DNA of 64,000 nucleotides from Massilia terrae. Lineage in GTDB: Bacteria > Pseudomonadota > Gammaproteobacteria > Burkholderiales > Burkholderiaceae_D. Numbering within the stretch: the stretch's first letter is position 1; every line of letters begins with the position of its first letter. The position numbers were made by a program, and so were the translations under genes. Below the pieces are notes generated by a model that was not told where the DNA came from, searched no databases, and saw only the letters and a program-made list of their open reading frames with translations. The DNA lies in assembly GCF_024753145.1 (NCBI RefSeq), contig NZ_JANUGU010000002.1:248001-312000 (forward strand), given 5' to 3'. Below are positions 56,239 through 63,998 of the stretch, one piece after another.

Positions 56239-56925
56239 ATGAAAACCATCGCTTTCCTCGCCCTCCTGCTGGCCGCGCCGCTCGCGCTGGCCGATGCGCG
56301 GCCACAGAACCCGGCCGCGCTGACCCACGTGGTCCAGCAATTCCTGCAAACCCAGACTGCCGGCCTGCCGGGCCAGGTCAAGGTCAGCGTCACGCCGCCG
56401 GACGCGCGCCTGGCGATGCCGGCCTGCCCCGCTCCCGAAGCCTTCCTGCAGCCGGGCGCGCGCGCCTGGGGCAACACCACGGTCGGAGTGCGCTGCACCG
56501 CGCCGACCGCCTGGACCATCTACATGCAGGCCCAGGTCAGCGTGACCGCCGACTACGTGGCGTCCGCCGTGCCGCTGGCCCAGGGCCAGCCGATCGAGCC
56601 CGGCCAGCTGGTGTTGTTAAAGGGCGACATCGCCGCCATGCCGGCCGGCATCCTGACCGACATCGGCCAGGCGGTCGGGCGCAGCCCGCTGGTATCGCTG
56701 CCGGCCGGGGCGCCGCTGCGCACGGACAGCCTGAAGCGCAAGATGGTGGTGCAGCAGGGCCAGGCGGTGCGGCTGGTGTCGAGCGGCGCGAATTTCTCGG
56801 TCTCGGCCGAGGCCAAGGCGCTGGCGAATGCCGGCGAAGGCCAGGTGGTGCAGGTGCGCACCGCCTCCGGCAGCGTGGTGTCGGGCACGGCGCGCGCCAA
56901 CGGGGTGGTCGACGTATCCTTCTGA
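56239..56925 (+). CDS. flgA: Flagellar P-ring chaperone FlgA
   Basis: Periplasmic chaperone for P-ring assembly. A signal peptide (MKTIAFLALLLAAPLALA) is followed by SAF-like regions (VPLAQGQPIEPGQLVLLKGD, then IGQAVGRSPLVSLPAGAPLR and GQAVRLVSSGANFSVSAEAK). 228 residues. Divergent from flgB across 167 bases. In that gap TGGCCGG-N4-GCGC at 56176 is only a weak sigma-54 candidate. Confidence 0.95.
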   Translation: MKTIAFLALLLAAPLALADARPQNPAALTHVVQQFLQTQTAGLPGQVKVSVTPPDARLAMPACPAPEAFLQPGARAWGNTTVGVRCTAPTAWTIYMQAQVSVTADYVASAVPLAQGQPIEPGQLVLLKGDIAAMPAGILTDIGQAVGRSPLVSLPAGAPLRTDSLKRKMVVQQGQAVRLVSSGANFSVSAEAKALANAGEGQVVQVRTASGSVVSGTARANGVVDVSF

Positions 56926-56951
56926 CAGCGCGGAAAAATGTCGTCCTGTGC

Positions 56952-56978
56952 TAAAGTTCCGGGCCGTATTGCCGTTAC
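56952..56978 (+). promoter_or_regulatory. Sigma-28 (FliA) promoter of flgM-flgN
   Basis: TAAAGTTC-N11-GCCGTTAC: 7 of 8 in the -35, exact spacing and 6 of 8 in the -10. It lets FliA drive its own anti-sigma factor. Confidence 0.85.
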
Positions 56979-57028
56979 CGGTGGCAGAAGCCGGTGATTG
57001 TCGCTCCGGCCCGACCAAGGATGATGCT

Positions 57029-57340
57029 GTGAAAATCAACGATACCCTCAAGAGCAACCAGGGCTTGCCGACCTCCGGCACCCCGGCGGGCGGCGCCAAG
57101 GGTGCGGAGAACGCGGCGGTACAGCAGGCCAACACGCCTGCGGCGACCGACACGGTCCGTTTGTCTTCGCAGAGCCAGGCGCTGTCGCGCGCCGCCGGTG
57201 TCACGGCCGTATTCGATGCCAAGAAGGTTGAGCGCATCAAATCGGCCATCGCCGACGGGCAGTTCAAGGTCAACTCCGAAAAAGTGGCCGACGGCCTGCT
57301 GGAAACCGTGCGCGACCTGCTCCATTCTCGCAAACGCTAA
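57029..57340 (+). CDS. flgM: Anti-sigma-28 factor FlgM
   Basis: Binds FliA and is exported once the hook is complete, releasing late transcription. KINDTLKSNQGL is the conserved start. The C-terminal FliA-binding region has DAKKVERIKSAIADGQFKVN then SEKVADGLLETVRDLL. 103 residues with a GTG start; AAGGA lies seven bases upstream, and the frame is open further into the promoter without likeness. Followed by flgN after 11 bases. Confidence 0.94.
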   Translation: MKINDTLKSNQGLPTSGTPAGGAKGAENAAVQQANTPAATDTVRLSSQSQALSRAAGVTAVFDAKKVERIKSAIADGQFKVNSEKVADGLLETVRDLLHSRKR

Positions 57341-57351
57341 TTTTTTGAACG

Positions 57352-57819
57352 ATGAACAATCCTGCTTCGACCTTTGCCTCGGAACGCCAACTGCTTGACT
57401 CGCTGACCGGCTTGTTGAAGGAGGAGCAGCGCCTGCTGGTGGCGGCCGATGCCGAAGGCGTGGCCGGGATCACCCCGCGCAAGACCCAGCTCGTGCAGCA
57501 GCTGGCGACCGAAGCCGCCCAGCGCCATCGTGCTTTGGCCGCGGCCGGATTTGCCGGCGGCGAGGCAGGCATGGAGCCGTGGCTGGCGGCGCAAGGCACC
57601 GCGGACGTGCGCGCGCAGTGGGAAAGCCTGCTGGATGCGGCGCGCGAGGCCAAGGAGCTCAACCGCGTCAACGGCATGCTGATCAACAAGCACATGGCGC
57701 ACGGGCAGCAGCTGCTGGCGGAACTGGGCGCGAACGAGGCCGGCGGCAATGCGGCGGTGTACGGGCCGGGTGGGCTGAACATCGGGTCGGGGCCGTCGAA
57801 GAAGTTTGTGGTTGGCTGA
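57352..57819 (+). CDS. flgN: Flagellar export chaperone FlgN
   Basis: Chaperone for FlgK and FlgL. Helical N-terminus (ERQLLDSLTGLLKEEQRLLV), and a C-terminal part with NRVNGMLINKHMAHGQQLLA and VYGPGGLN. 155 residues. Second gene of the flgMN unit; a terminator follows after 21 bases. Confidence 0.93.
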   Translation: MNNPASTFASERQLLDSLTGLLKEEQRLLVAADAEGVAGITPRKTQLVQQLATEAAQRHRALAAAGFAGGEAGMEPWLAAQGTADVRAQWESLLDAAREAKELNRVNGMLINKHMAHGQQLLAELGANEAGGNAAVYGPGGLNIGSGPSKKFVVG

Positions 57820-57840
57820 TTTCCAACTTGCGCTGAATCG

Positions 57841-57864
57841 AGGCCGCGCGATGCGGCCTTTTTT
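57841..57864 (+). terminator. Intrinsic terminator after flgN
   Basis: AGGCCGC and GCGGCCT form a 7-bp stem followed by five T residues. Confidence 0.8.
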
Positions 57865-57903
57865 GTGCCCGCTGCCAGCGCATCTTACAATCGTTAGCAA
57901 TGT

Positions 57904-58010
57904 ACGTCGTCCCCGCGAGGCGGGGATCCATGCTGAGCTACCGGGCCTGCGGCGCACGTTTTCGATTACGCATTTGGTCTATGGATTCCCGCCTACACGG
58001 GAACGACGGT
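57904..58010. repeat. Paired GTCGTCCCC inverted repeat between flgN and motD
   Basis: ACGTCGTCCCCGCGAGGCGG on the left and CCCGCCTACACGGGAACGACGGT (split: CCCGCC, TACACGGG, AACGACGGT) on the right are diverged inverted arms around CCATGCTGAGC...GGTCTATGG. It lies between convergent units. Confidence 0.8.
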
Positions 58011-58025
58011 ATTCAGGTTGGCGGG

Positions 58026-58781
58026 TTATTTGATGACCGGTTCCGCCGGCGCATCAGGCAACGCCGACAAAATCGTTACGGCGACACGCCGGTTACGCGC
58101 TCGCGCAGCGGCATCATCATTCGGCGCAATCGGCCTGGTCGAGCCGTGCCCCACGGCCGTCAGGCGCTCCGGCGCCACGCCGGCATCCGCGAACAAGCGC
58201 ACCACACTCCCCGCCCGGGTCGCCGACAGCTCCCAGTTCGACGGGAACAGCGGATTCGAAATCGGCACATTGTCGGTATGCCCCTCGACCTCGATCGCAT
58301 GCGGATCGTTCTTGAGCAGCTCCGCCATCGTGCGCAGCAGCTCCGTCGAGTCGCCATTCAGTTTGGCGTCGCCGCTCTCGAACAGCACGCTGGCCGGAAT
58401 CTCGACCGACACGCCGCGCCCGTTCTGCGTCACGCGCACCTTGCCGGCCTTGACCAGCGGCGCCAGCGTCTTCGTCAATTCCTGCGCCAGGATGTTCAGC
58501 CGCTCCTTCTCGCGCTTGACCGCCTCCGCGCGGCGGCGCGCGACGATGCTGGTCAGCGGCAGCGGCTCGACCTTCGGATGATCTGCCTTCACCGGCGCCG
58601 CATCGCGTCCGCCAAACGCGCTGCCCAGCGCATCCGACAGCACCCGGTACTTGCCCTCGTTGACCACCGAGATCGCATACATCACGACGAAGAATGCGAA
58701 CAGCAGTGTGATGAAATCGGCGTACGACACCAGCCAGCGCTCGTGGTGCTCCTGTGGCTCTTCGTACTTTTTGCGCGCCAT
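58026..58781 (-). CDS. motD: Flagellar motor protein MotD (MotB-like stator subunit)
   Basis: Peptidoglycan-anchored stator subunit. One membrane helix near residues 19-39 carries the plug/ion-channel region WLVSYADFITLLFAFFVVMY, with the conserved proton-binding aspartate. The C-terminal OmpA-like domain includes VEGHTDNVPISNPLFPSNWE then LSATRAGSVVRL. 251 residues from ATG 58781; the frame is open upstream through motC. Named by its pairing with motC next to fliA, as in Pseudomonas; a separate motAB is not seen in this window. Confidence 0.92.
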   Translation of the reverse strand: MARKKYEEPQEHHERWLVSYADFITLLFAFFVVMYAISVVNEGKYRVLSDALGSAFGGRDAAPVKADHPKVEPLPLTSIVARRRAEAVKREKERLNILAQELTKTLAPLVKAGKVRVTQNGRGVSVEIPASVLFESGDAKLNGDSTELLRTMAELLKNDPHAIEVEGHTDNVPISNPLFPSNWELSATRAGSVVRLFADAGVAPERLTAVGHGSTRPIAPNDDAAARARNRRVAVTILSALPDAPAEPVIK

Positions 58782-58789
58782 GACCCGCC

Positions 58790-59536
58790 TCAGGTCCGCG
58801 CCAGCAGGCTGGCGACACGCTCGTCGATCACGCGGGTGTGGTCGCCGCTGGCGAGGTCGTGAAATACATCGGCCAGGATCTCGTACTGCGCCACGCGCAC
58901 CGCGACGATCGCCTTCAGCTTGTTCCCCACCGGGTGGCAGAACAGGTTGGCCAGACCGACACCGTACACGGTCGACACGAAGGCCACCGCGATGCCGGCG
59001 CCGAGGCGCGACGGGTCGGACAGGTTTTCCATCACATGGATCAGGCCCAGCACCGCGCCCAGGATGCCGATGGTCGGCGAGTAGCCGGCCGCCGCTTCCC
59101 AGATGCGCGCGGCCTGGCGCTGGCGTGTTTCGAAGGCGGTGATTTCGGTGTCGAGCAGGCTTTTCACCTTGTCCGGCTGGATGCCGTCGATGACCAGGCG
59201 CAGGCCCTTGACGATGAACTTGTCGCGCGACTTGTCCATGAAGCGCTCCAGCGCGAGCAGGCCGTCGCGGCGCGCGACCAGGCTCCATTGTTCGATTTCG
59301 CGCGCCAGCTGGACGCGCATATTGGGCGGGGTGCGGAACACCCACGACAGCATCGCCATGCCGCGCCAGAAGGTCTTCGCTTCCGACTGCAGCAGCACTG
59401 CGCCGGCGGTCCCGATCACGACGATCGCGAACGCGGCCGGCTGGATCAGGGACGAAAAGCGGCCTCCGTCGAGCTCGTGCCCGACGAAGATGCCGACCAG
59501 CGCCAGCGCCAGGCCGGCTACGCTTGACCAGTCCAC
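58790..59536 (-). CDS. motC: Flagellar motor protein MotC (MotA-like stator subunit)
   Basis: MotA/TolQ/ExbB-family stator subunit with four membrane helices. SSVAGLALALVGIFVGHELD begins helix 1, and SPTIGILGAVLGLIHVMENL then AVAFVSTVYGVGLANLFCHP mark helices 3-4. The large cytoplasmic loop between helices 2 and 3 touches FliG. 248 residues. Its start overlaps the fliA end by 19 bases. Confidence 0.94.
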   Translation of the reverse strand: MDWSSVAGLALALVGIFVGHELDGGRFSSLIQPAAFAIVVIGTAGAVLLQSEAKTFWRGMAMLSWVFRTPPNMRVQLAREIEQWSLVARRDGLLALERFMDKSRDKFIVKGLRLVIDGIQPDKVKSLLDTEITAFETRQRQAARIWEAAAGYSPTIGILGAVLGLIHVMENLSDPSRLGAGIAVAFVSTVYGVGLANLFCHPVGNKLKAIVAVRVAQYEILADVFHDLASGDHTRVIDERVASLLART

Positions 59537-60249
59537 AGCTGCTCCCGCAGGGCCGCGCGCAGCCGCGACACCGCCTGGGTGTGCAGCTGCGACACGCGCG
59601 ATTCAGACACGCCCATCACGGCGCCGATCTCTTTCAGGTTCAATTCTTCCTCGTAGTAGAGGCCCATCAGGATCTTCTCGCGCGGCGGCAGCGAATCGAT
59701 GGCGTCGATCACCGCCTGGCGGAAGTCGGTTTCCAGCAGCGCGCGCAGCGGGTCGCTGTCGTCCACCGCATAGCGGTCGAGGAAGCTGTCATTGCCGTCG
59801 TCGTCGCCGTGGAAGTCCTCGTAATAAATCAGCTGGTGGCCGCTGCCGTCCGACAGCAGGTCCTGGTACTCGCCCAGCGAGATCTTCAGCGATTTGGCCA
59901 CCTCGGACTCGGTCGGCGGCCGGCCCAGCTTCTGCTGCAGCGCGTTCATCGCCGTCTCGACCTTGCGCATGCTCTGGCGCGTCGAGCGCGGCATCCAGTC
60001 GCTGTTGCGCAGCTCGTCCAGCATCGCGCCGCGAATGCGCAGCACCGCGTAGGTCTCGAACTGCGCGCCATGGGTCTCCTCGTAGCGGTTGATCGCGTCC
60101 AGGAGGCCCATCATGCCAGCTTGTACCAGGTCGTCCACTTCGACTGAAGGCGGCAGCTTGGCCTTCATGTGGTGCGCCAGGCGCTTCACGAGGGGCATGT
60201 GCTGCTCCAGCAAGTGATCCCTGTCCGCTTTCCCTTTGACCGTGTACAT
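59518..60249 (-). CDS. fliA: Flagellar sigma factor sigma-28 FliA
   Basis: Directs late flagellar transcription. Region 2 contains DLVQAGMMGLLDAINRYEET then FETYAVLRIRGAMLDELR, and region 4 LPPREKILMGLYYEEELNLK then EIGAVMGVSESRVSQLHTQA. 243 residues. Its targets in this window are the fliC, fliD, flgK and flgM promoters. Third gene of the flhF-flhG-fliA-motC-motD run. Confidence 0.97.
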   Translation of the reverse strand: MYTVKGKADRDHLLEQHMPLVKRLAHHMKAKLPPSVEVDDLVQAGMMGLLDAINRYEETHGAQFETYAVLRIRGAMLDELRNSDWMPRSTRQSMRKVETAMNALQQKLGRPPTESEVAKSLKISLGEYQDLLSDGSGHQLIYYEDFHGDDDGNDSFLDRYAVDDSDPLRALLETDFRQAVIDAIDSLPPREKILMGLYYEEELNLKEIGAVMGVSESRVSQLHTQAVSRLRAALREQLWTGQA

Positions 60250-60268
60250 GCCCTATGCGTTTTTTTTC

Positions 60269-61102
60269 TCAGGTACCAAAATGTGCGCCGCCTCCCTGCC
60301 ACCGCGAATGCCCCGCGCCGTCCAGCGCGAAGCGGCCGGCCAGCTGGCGGAACGCCACCGACGCGCCCGCGAGCGGGAAGGCATCGACCACCGCCCGGCC
60401 CAGCCGCGCCGCGCGCTGCAGGTACTCGTCCGCCGGCACCGAACCCATCGAGTTCAGCGTTACCGCGAGGTAACGTGTTGCCGCAGCCGACATATTAGCG
60501 TATACAACCCTCGCCTCCGCCTCGCTGGCGTCGGTCACCAGGATTCCGAACGGGCGCCGGCCGAATTGCTGCGCGAGACGCTTGATCAGGGCATAGCCAT
60601 TGGTGATCGAGGTGGCGCTGGTGGACACCTGCACCACCAGCTCGGAATCGGCCAGCGCCGGCAGCACGAAACCGTCGTCGCCGAATTCGCCGTCGACGAT
60701 CACGATGCCGGACTGCTTGGCCATCACGTCGAAGGCCTTGGCGAGTCGGCGCTGTTCTTCCTGGCCGGCCGTCTTGCGCTTTGCGTCGCGCGCCAGCGTC
60801 GCCACCGAGAAGCCCTGCGGCGCCTTGCGGATGATGTCGTTGAGCGCGGACTCCTGGCGCGCCACCTGCAGCAGCGAGGGACCACGGTCGAAGCCCAGGC
60901 GCTGCGCCACGCCGTATTCGCGCTCGCAGGCATCCATGATCATGACGTCGTTGCCGGCCTGCGCCAGCGAGGCGCCGAGGTTGACCAGCATCGCGCCCTT
61001 GTCGTCTTCGGGCGTGGCGGACAGGAAGGTGACGATGCGCGGGCGCGGGCCCGCCAGCATCCGCCGCAGGCCTTCTGCCTGGTCGAAGTCGAAGCTAGCC
61101 AA
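60269..61102 (-). CDS. flhG: MinD-like flagellar number regulator FlhG/FleN with a deviant P-loop
   Basis: By position and overall sequence the ParA/MinD-family partner of FlhF that limits flagellar number. The start FDQAEGLRRMLAG is the FlhG N-terminal activator-like segment. The MinD-type Walker A (KGGVGKT) is replaced by SATPEDDKGA at residues 28-37: the signature lysine and the glycines are gone and only one lysine (K35) is in register. The later VIVDGEFGDDGFVLPALADS stands where the Walker B-like DTPAG region is expected. ATP binding is therefore doubtful. 277 residues; overlaps flhF by eight bases. Confidence 0.82.
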   Translation of the reverse strand: MASFDFDQAEGLRRMLAGPRPRIVTFLSATPEDDKGAMLVNLGASLAQAGNDVMIMDACEREYGVAQRLGFDRGPSLLQVARQESALNDIIRKAPQGFSVATLARDAKRKTAGQEEQRRLAKAFDVMAKQSGIVIVDGEFGDDGFVLPALADSELVVQVSTSATSITNGYALIKRLAQQFGRRPFGILVTDASEAEARVVYANMSAAATRYLAVTLNSMGSVPADEYLQRAARLGRAVVDAFPLAGASVAFRQLAGRFALDGAGHSRWQGGGAHFGT

Positions 61103-62387
61103 TCGACACCTCGCGCAGGCTGCTGTCCGAATGGACGCCGCCGGTCTGCGCCATCACCACCGGCAGGTCGGCGTCGGCCAGCTGTTCGCGCTTGCCGCGG
61201 AAGGCGCGGTCGACCAGCATCGCACGGTCGCCCATGTGCAGGTCTTCCGGCACGCGCTGGCCGTTGGACACGTAGAACAGGTTCAGCTTCTGGCGCACCA
61301 GCACGTCCAGCACGCTGCCGATCGACGCCGCTTCATCGAGCTTGGTCATGATCACACCGTGCAGGCCGCTGCCCTGGTAGGCGCGCACCACTTCGTTGAG
61401 CGTGTCGTGGGTCGAGGTCGCGTTCATGCACAGGATGCGCTTCACGTCGGCGCCGGATTCGTTCAGCATCGCCACCTGGGTCGCCACCATCTGGTCGCGC
61501 TGAGACATGCCGATGGTATCGATTAATACGGTATGTTTGTTTTTCAGTTCCTTCAGGGCGATGCGCAGGTCCGCCTCGTCCTTGACCGCATGGACCATCA
61601 CGCCGAGGATCTTGCCGTAAATGCGCAGCTGCTCGTGGGCGCCGATACGATAGGCGTCGGTGGTGATCAGGGCCAGTTTCTCCGCGCCGTGGCGCATCAC
61701 GCAACGCGCGGCCAGCTTGGCGGTAGTGGTGGTCTTGCCGACGCCGGTCGGGCCGACCAGCGCGAACACGCCGCCCTTGTCGAGGATCGCGTCCTCGTCG
61801 GTCATCACCTGCAGGTTGCGGCCGATGACGTTTTTCACCCAGCGCAGCGAATCGGCGGCATCCCTGTCGGCCGGGAGCTTGTCGAGCAGGTAGCGCGACA
61901 GCGTGGCCGAGAAGCCGGCGGCCAGCATCTCGCGCAGCACGGCGGCCTTATGCGGAGTGCGCTGCTGGCTGGCGTTCCACGACAGCTCGGCCAGCTGGGT
62001 CTCCATCAGGCCGCGCATCGCGCGCATCTCGCTTATCATGCCGGACATTTCGGCGGCGGCGGTTTCGGTGGCGCGGGCCACGGCGGCGGACACCATCGTC
62101 GACATCGCGGCCAGGTCGATCGCCGGCTGCGGCTCGGGCGCGCGGCGGTTGGCGTAGGACTGGGAGCGCGCTTCGGGGATGTGGTGCAGCTGGGGCGCCG
62201 GGGCCGCCATTTCCGAATCGGGCGCCGGCGACGCGATCGAGGCGACATCGTCGCTGGCCAGGGCCAGGATCTCGACCTCGCCATCGACGGCGCGGTTGGA
62301 CAGGATCACTGCATCGGGACCTAACGCCTCCCGCACCTTGCGCAAGGCTTCGCGGGAAGTTGGGGCTGTAAATTTCTTCACATTCAT
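61095..62387 (-). CDS. flhF: Flagellar SRP-family GTPase FlhF
   Basis: Sets flagellar placement. An N-terminal B domain (KKFTAPTSREALRKVREALG then PDAVILSNR) and a variable linker precede the NG GTPase: G1 GPTGVGKTTTTAKLA (about 213-227), DTIGMSQRD for G3, and TKLDEAASIG for G4. 430 residues. First gene of a five-gene run ending at motD. flhA and flhB, often upstream, are absent here. Confidence 0.95.
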   Translation of the reverse strand: MNVKKFTAPTSREALRKVREALGPDAVILSNRAVDGEVEILALASDDVASIASPAPDSEMAAPAPQLHHIPEARSQSYANRRAPEPQPAIDLAAMSTMVSAAVARATETAAAEMSGMISEMRAMRGLMETQLAELSWNASQQRTPHKAAVLREMLAAGFSATLSRYLLDKLPADRDAADSLRWVKNVIGRNLQVMTDEDAILDKGGVFALVGPTGVGKTTTTAKLAARCVMRHGAEKLALITTDAYRIGAHEQLRIYGKILGVMVHAVKDEADLRIALKELKNKHTVLIDTIGMSQRDQMVATQVAMLNESGADVKRILCMNATSTHDTLNEVVRAYQGSGLHGVIMTKLDEAASIGSVLDVLVRQKLNLFYVSNGQRVPEDLHMGDRAMLVDRAFRGKREQLADADLPVVMAQTGGVHSDSSLREVSIG

Positions 62388-62662
62388 CGTTGGTCTCCGC
62401 GGAACCGGAACAGTGCTTTCATCATCGCTAATCTTTGTCGGTGAGAGTGCAAACGCCCTCTTCTACGCTAAGGATTATTGACGATGCCACATGGAAACCA
62501 TCGATGGAAAAGGACGGGGAAAATACGGCTATTTGCCGGGGTGCTTAATGCTTGGGCGGCGAGGCGAAAAAATTCACTGCGCGCGTAAGCCCTCCGGCAA
62601 CGGACATGGCGTGCCAGGGAAACCAGTATCGGGCTTTCGAGAGTGCCTCGACAGAATTGCAG
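62388..62662. other. Intergenic region upstream of flhF, lower GC
   Basis: 275 bases without a convincing complete gene. The part nearest flhF must hold its promoter, but I see no clean sigma-54, sigma-28 or sigma-70 match. A minus-strand frame ending at 62545 reads SKARYWFPWHAMSVAGGLTR then AVNFFASPPKH, which looks like the C-terminus of a lost protein. Confidence 0.4.
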
Positions 62663-63529
62663 CTACTTGCTGACCAGGGATGTGATGGAGGACTTCTTCG
62701 GGTTTGGCCTGACGACGACGACCGGCGAACGAAACTGTGTCTCCGCCGTCGCGTATCGGAACTGAACCAGCAAGCGGCATCCTTCCCGTGGCAACTGCCC
62801 CTTGTGGATACCAAACGTATCCTCAAGAAAAGCATCTCCAGCCTTGCCGATCATGACGAGGATTTTTTCCTTGCCAAAGGCCTCTTCTACTTGAGCGTCA
62901 CCTAGGCGTCCAAGTTGGGTAAGAACCGGACTGCGCGGAGACCCTTCCACAAAGACATGAGGTCCATTTGCTTCGCCAACATCGGTCATGTAGATGAAGA
63001 ATTTCAGGAACCTGATTCCATCATTATCGCGATGGAAGTTCTCGGCCTCCTGTGGTGTCTCGTTTCCCGAATAGGACCACCAGGCCTGGATACTATCCAG
63101 ATAGGGCTTGGCATTGAAATAGCCAGTCGCGAGATCGACGATCCGGTCATCCATCGCCAGCTCGTGAAGCGATTCAAGCGTGGGAGCCAGCCTGATCTGC
63201 CCGACGTGAGTCCCCTCCGGTGGCACATCGAATGAAAACTCGCCGGCCTTACGATTCCACGGATCGAAACACGGCAAGGACGATAAATCCTTGACCAGCC
63301 TCGCAGTACGCTCGGCGTCGATGAAGCCAGGGAAATGAGTTACACCGCGATCGAACAGTTCGCGCAGCGCCGCTCCTCCAGTTCCCACGTGGCGACGGCG
63401 ATGCAGGGTTGTCAGCCATGCGATCTTCCGGCGTACTACTGGGTTCCTGATTTTTTCCTGAACGATCGCAATGGCCCGGGTTAAGGGATGGGGCCGCACA
63501 TTGGTCTTCAAAACGGGTAACGACGTCAT
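62663..63529 (-). CDS. Phytanoyl-CoA dioxygenase (PhyH)-like Fe(II)/2-oxoglutarate oxygenase
   Basis: 288 residues with a double-stranded beta-helix oxygenase pattern. The facial triad is visible as HxD in ENFHRDNDG (H166, D168) and a distal histidine in TFGIHKGQLP (H242), with an arginine shortly after (QFRYA) as expected for 2-oxoglutarate binding. The N-terminal 55 residues are basic. Codon use is more AT-rich than in the flagellar genes. It lies two bases downstream of an acyltransferase gene on the same strand, which suggests a role in modifying a surface glycan or lipid. The substrate is unknown. Confidence 0.8.
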   Translation of the reverse strand: MTSLPVLKTNVRPHPLTRAIAIVQEKIRNPVVRRKIAWLTTLHRRRHVGTGGAALRELFDRGVTHFPGFIDAERTARLVKDLSSLPCFDPWNRKAGEFSFDVPPEGTHVGQIRLAPTLESLHELAMDDRIVDLATGYFNAKPYLDSIQAWWSYSGNETPQEAENFHRDNDGIRFLKFFIYMTDVGEANGPHVFVEGSPRSPVLTQLGRLGDAQVEEAFGKEKILVMIGKAGDAFLEDTFGIHKGQLPREGCRLLVQFRYATAETQFRSPVVVVRPNPKKSSITSLVSK

Positions 63530-63530
63530 C

Positions 63531-63998
63531 TCAAGCCTTTAAACGCACTTGGTTCTTAGCGCTGACACAGATCGAGTTAGGGGGAAGATCCTTGGTAACA
63601 ACAGCGCCTGCGCCAACGACGGAGCCTGCTCCAATTGTAACGCCACCAAGCACCATGCAATTCATCCCCAACCATACATTATCTTCGATAACGATTGGCT
63701 TGGACTGGTGAACATACGGAACGACTCCACGGATATTCAAGGTCGCAGTCTCAATACAAACGCCACGCGAAATCCGGACGTTGTTTCCGAGCCTGATAGG
63801 ACTGTGAGCCCCGAGTACCGCATGCGCCCCTACGATTATGTTCGAGCCAAACGTGATGTTTTCACGATACTTGAGCGAAGCAGTGCGATCAAGCAATAAA
63901 CCGCGCGCTTCAGGAAAGAACGCAACTGCACGCCAGATCGCCATCGCTTCACCGACGTAAGTAGATGCAAGGCTGAGGCCGCGATACAGCCCTCGCAT
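63531..63998 (-). CDS. Hexapeptide-repeat (left-handed beta-helix) acyltransferase, possibly incomplete at window edge
   Basis: 155 residues. Most of the protein is hexapeptide repeats ([LIV]Gxxxx), from ITFGSNIIVGAHAVLGAHSP to NVRISRGVCIETA. A typical C-terminal block follows: IVIEDNVWLGMNCMVLGGVT then IGAGSVVGAGAVVTKDLPPN. It resembles the O-acetyltransferases (WbbJ/maltose-acetyltransferase type) of polysaccharide clusters. ATG 63998 may be the true start, but the window ends two bases later, so an upstream extension cannot be excluded. AT-richer than the flagellar region. Confidence 0.8.
   Translation of the reverse strand: MRGLYRGLSLASTYVGEAMAIWRAVAFFPEARGLLLDRTASLKYRENITFGSNIIVGAHAVLGAHSPIRLGNNVRISRGVCIETATLNIRGVVPYVHQSKPIVIEDNVWLGMNCMVLGGVTIGAGSVVGAGAVVTKDLPPNSICVSAKNQVRLKA

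Noticed and set aside
62597-62616. Minus-strand TGGCACG...TTGC resembling a sigma-54 promoter upstream of flhF
   Set aside because: The spacing between the two boxes is five bases too long for RpoN, and the site is about 210 bases from flhF.
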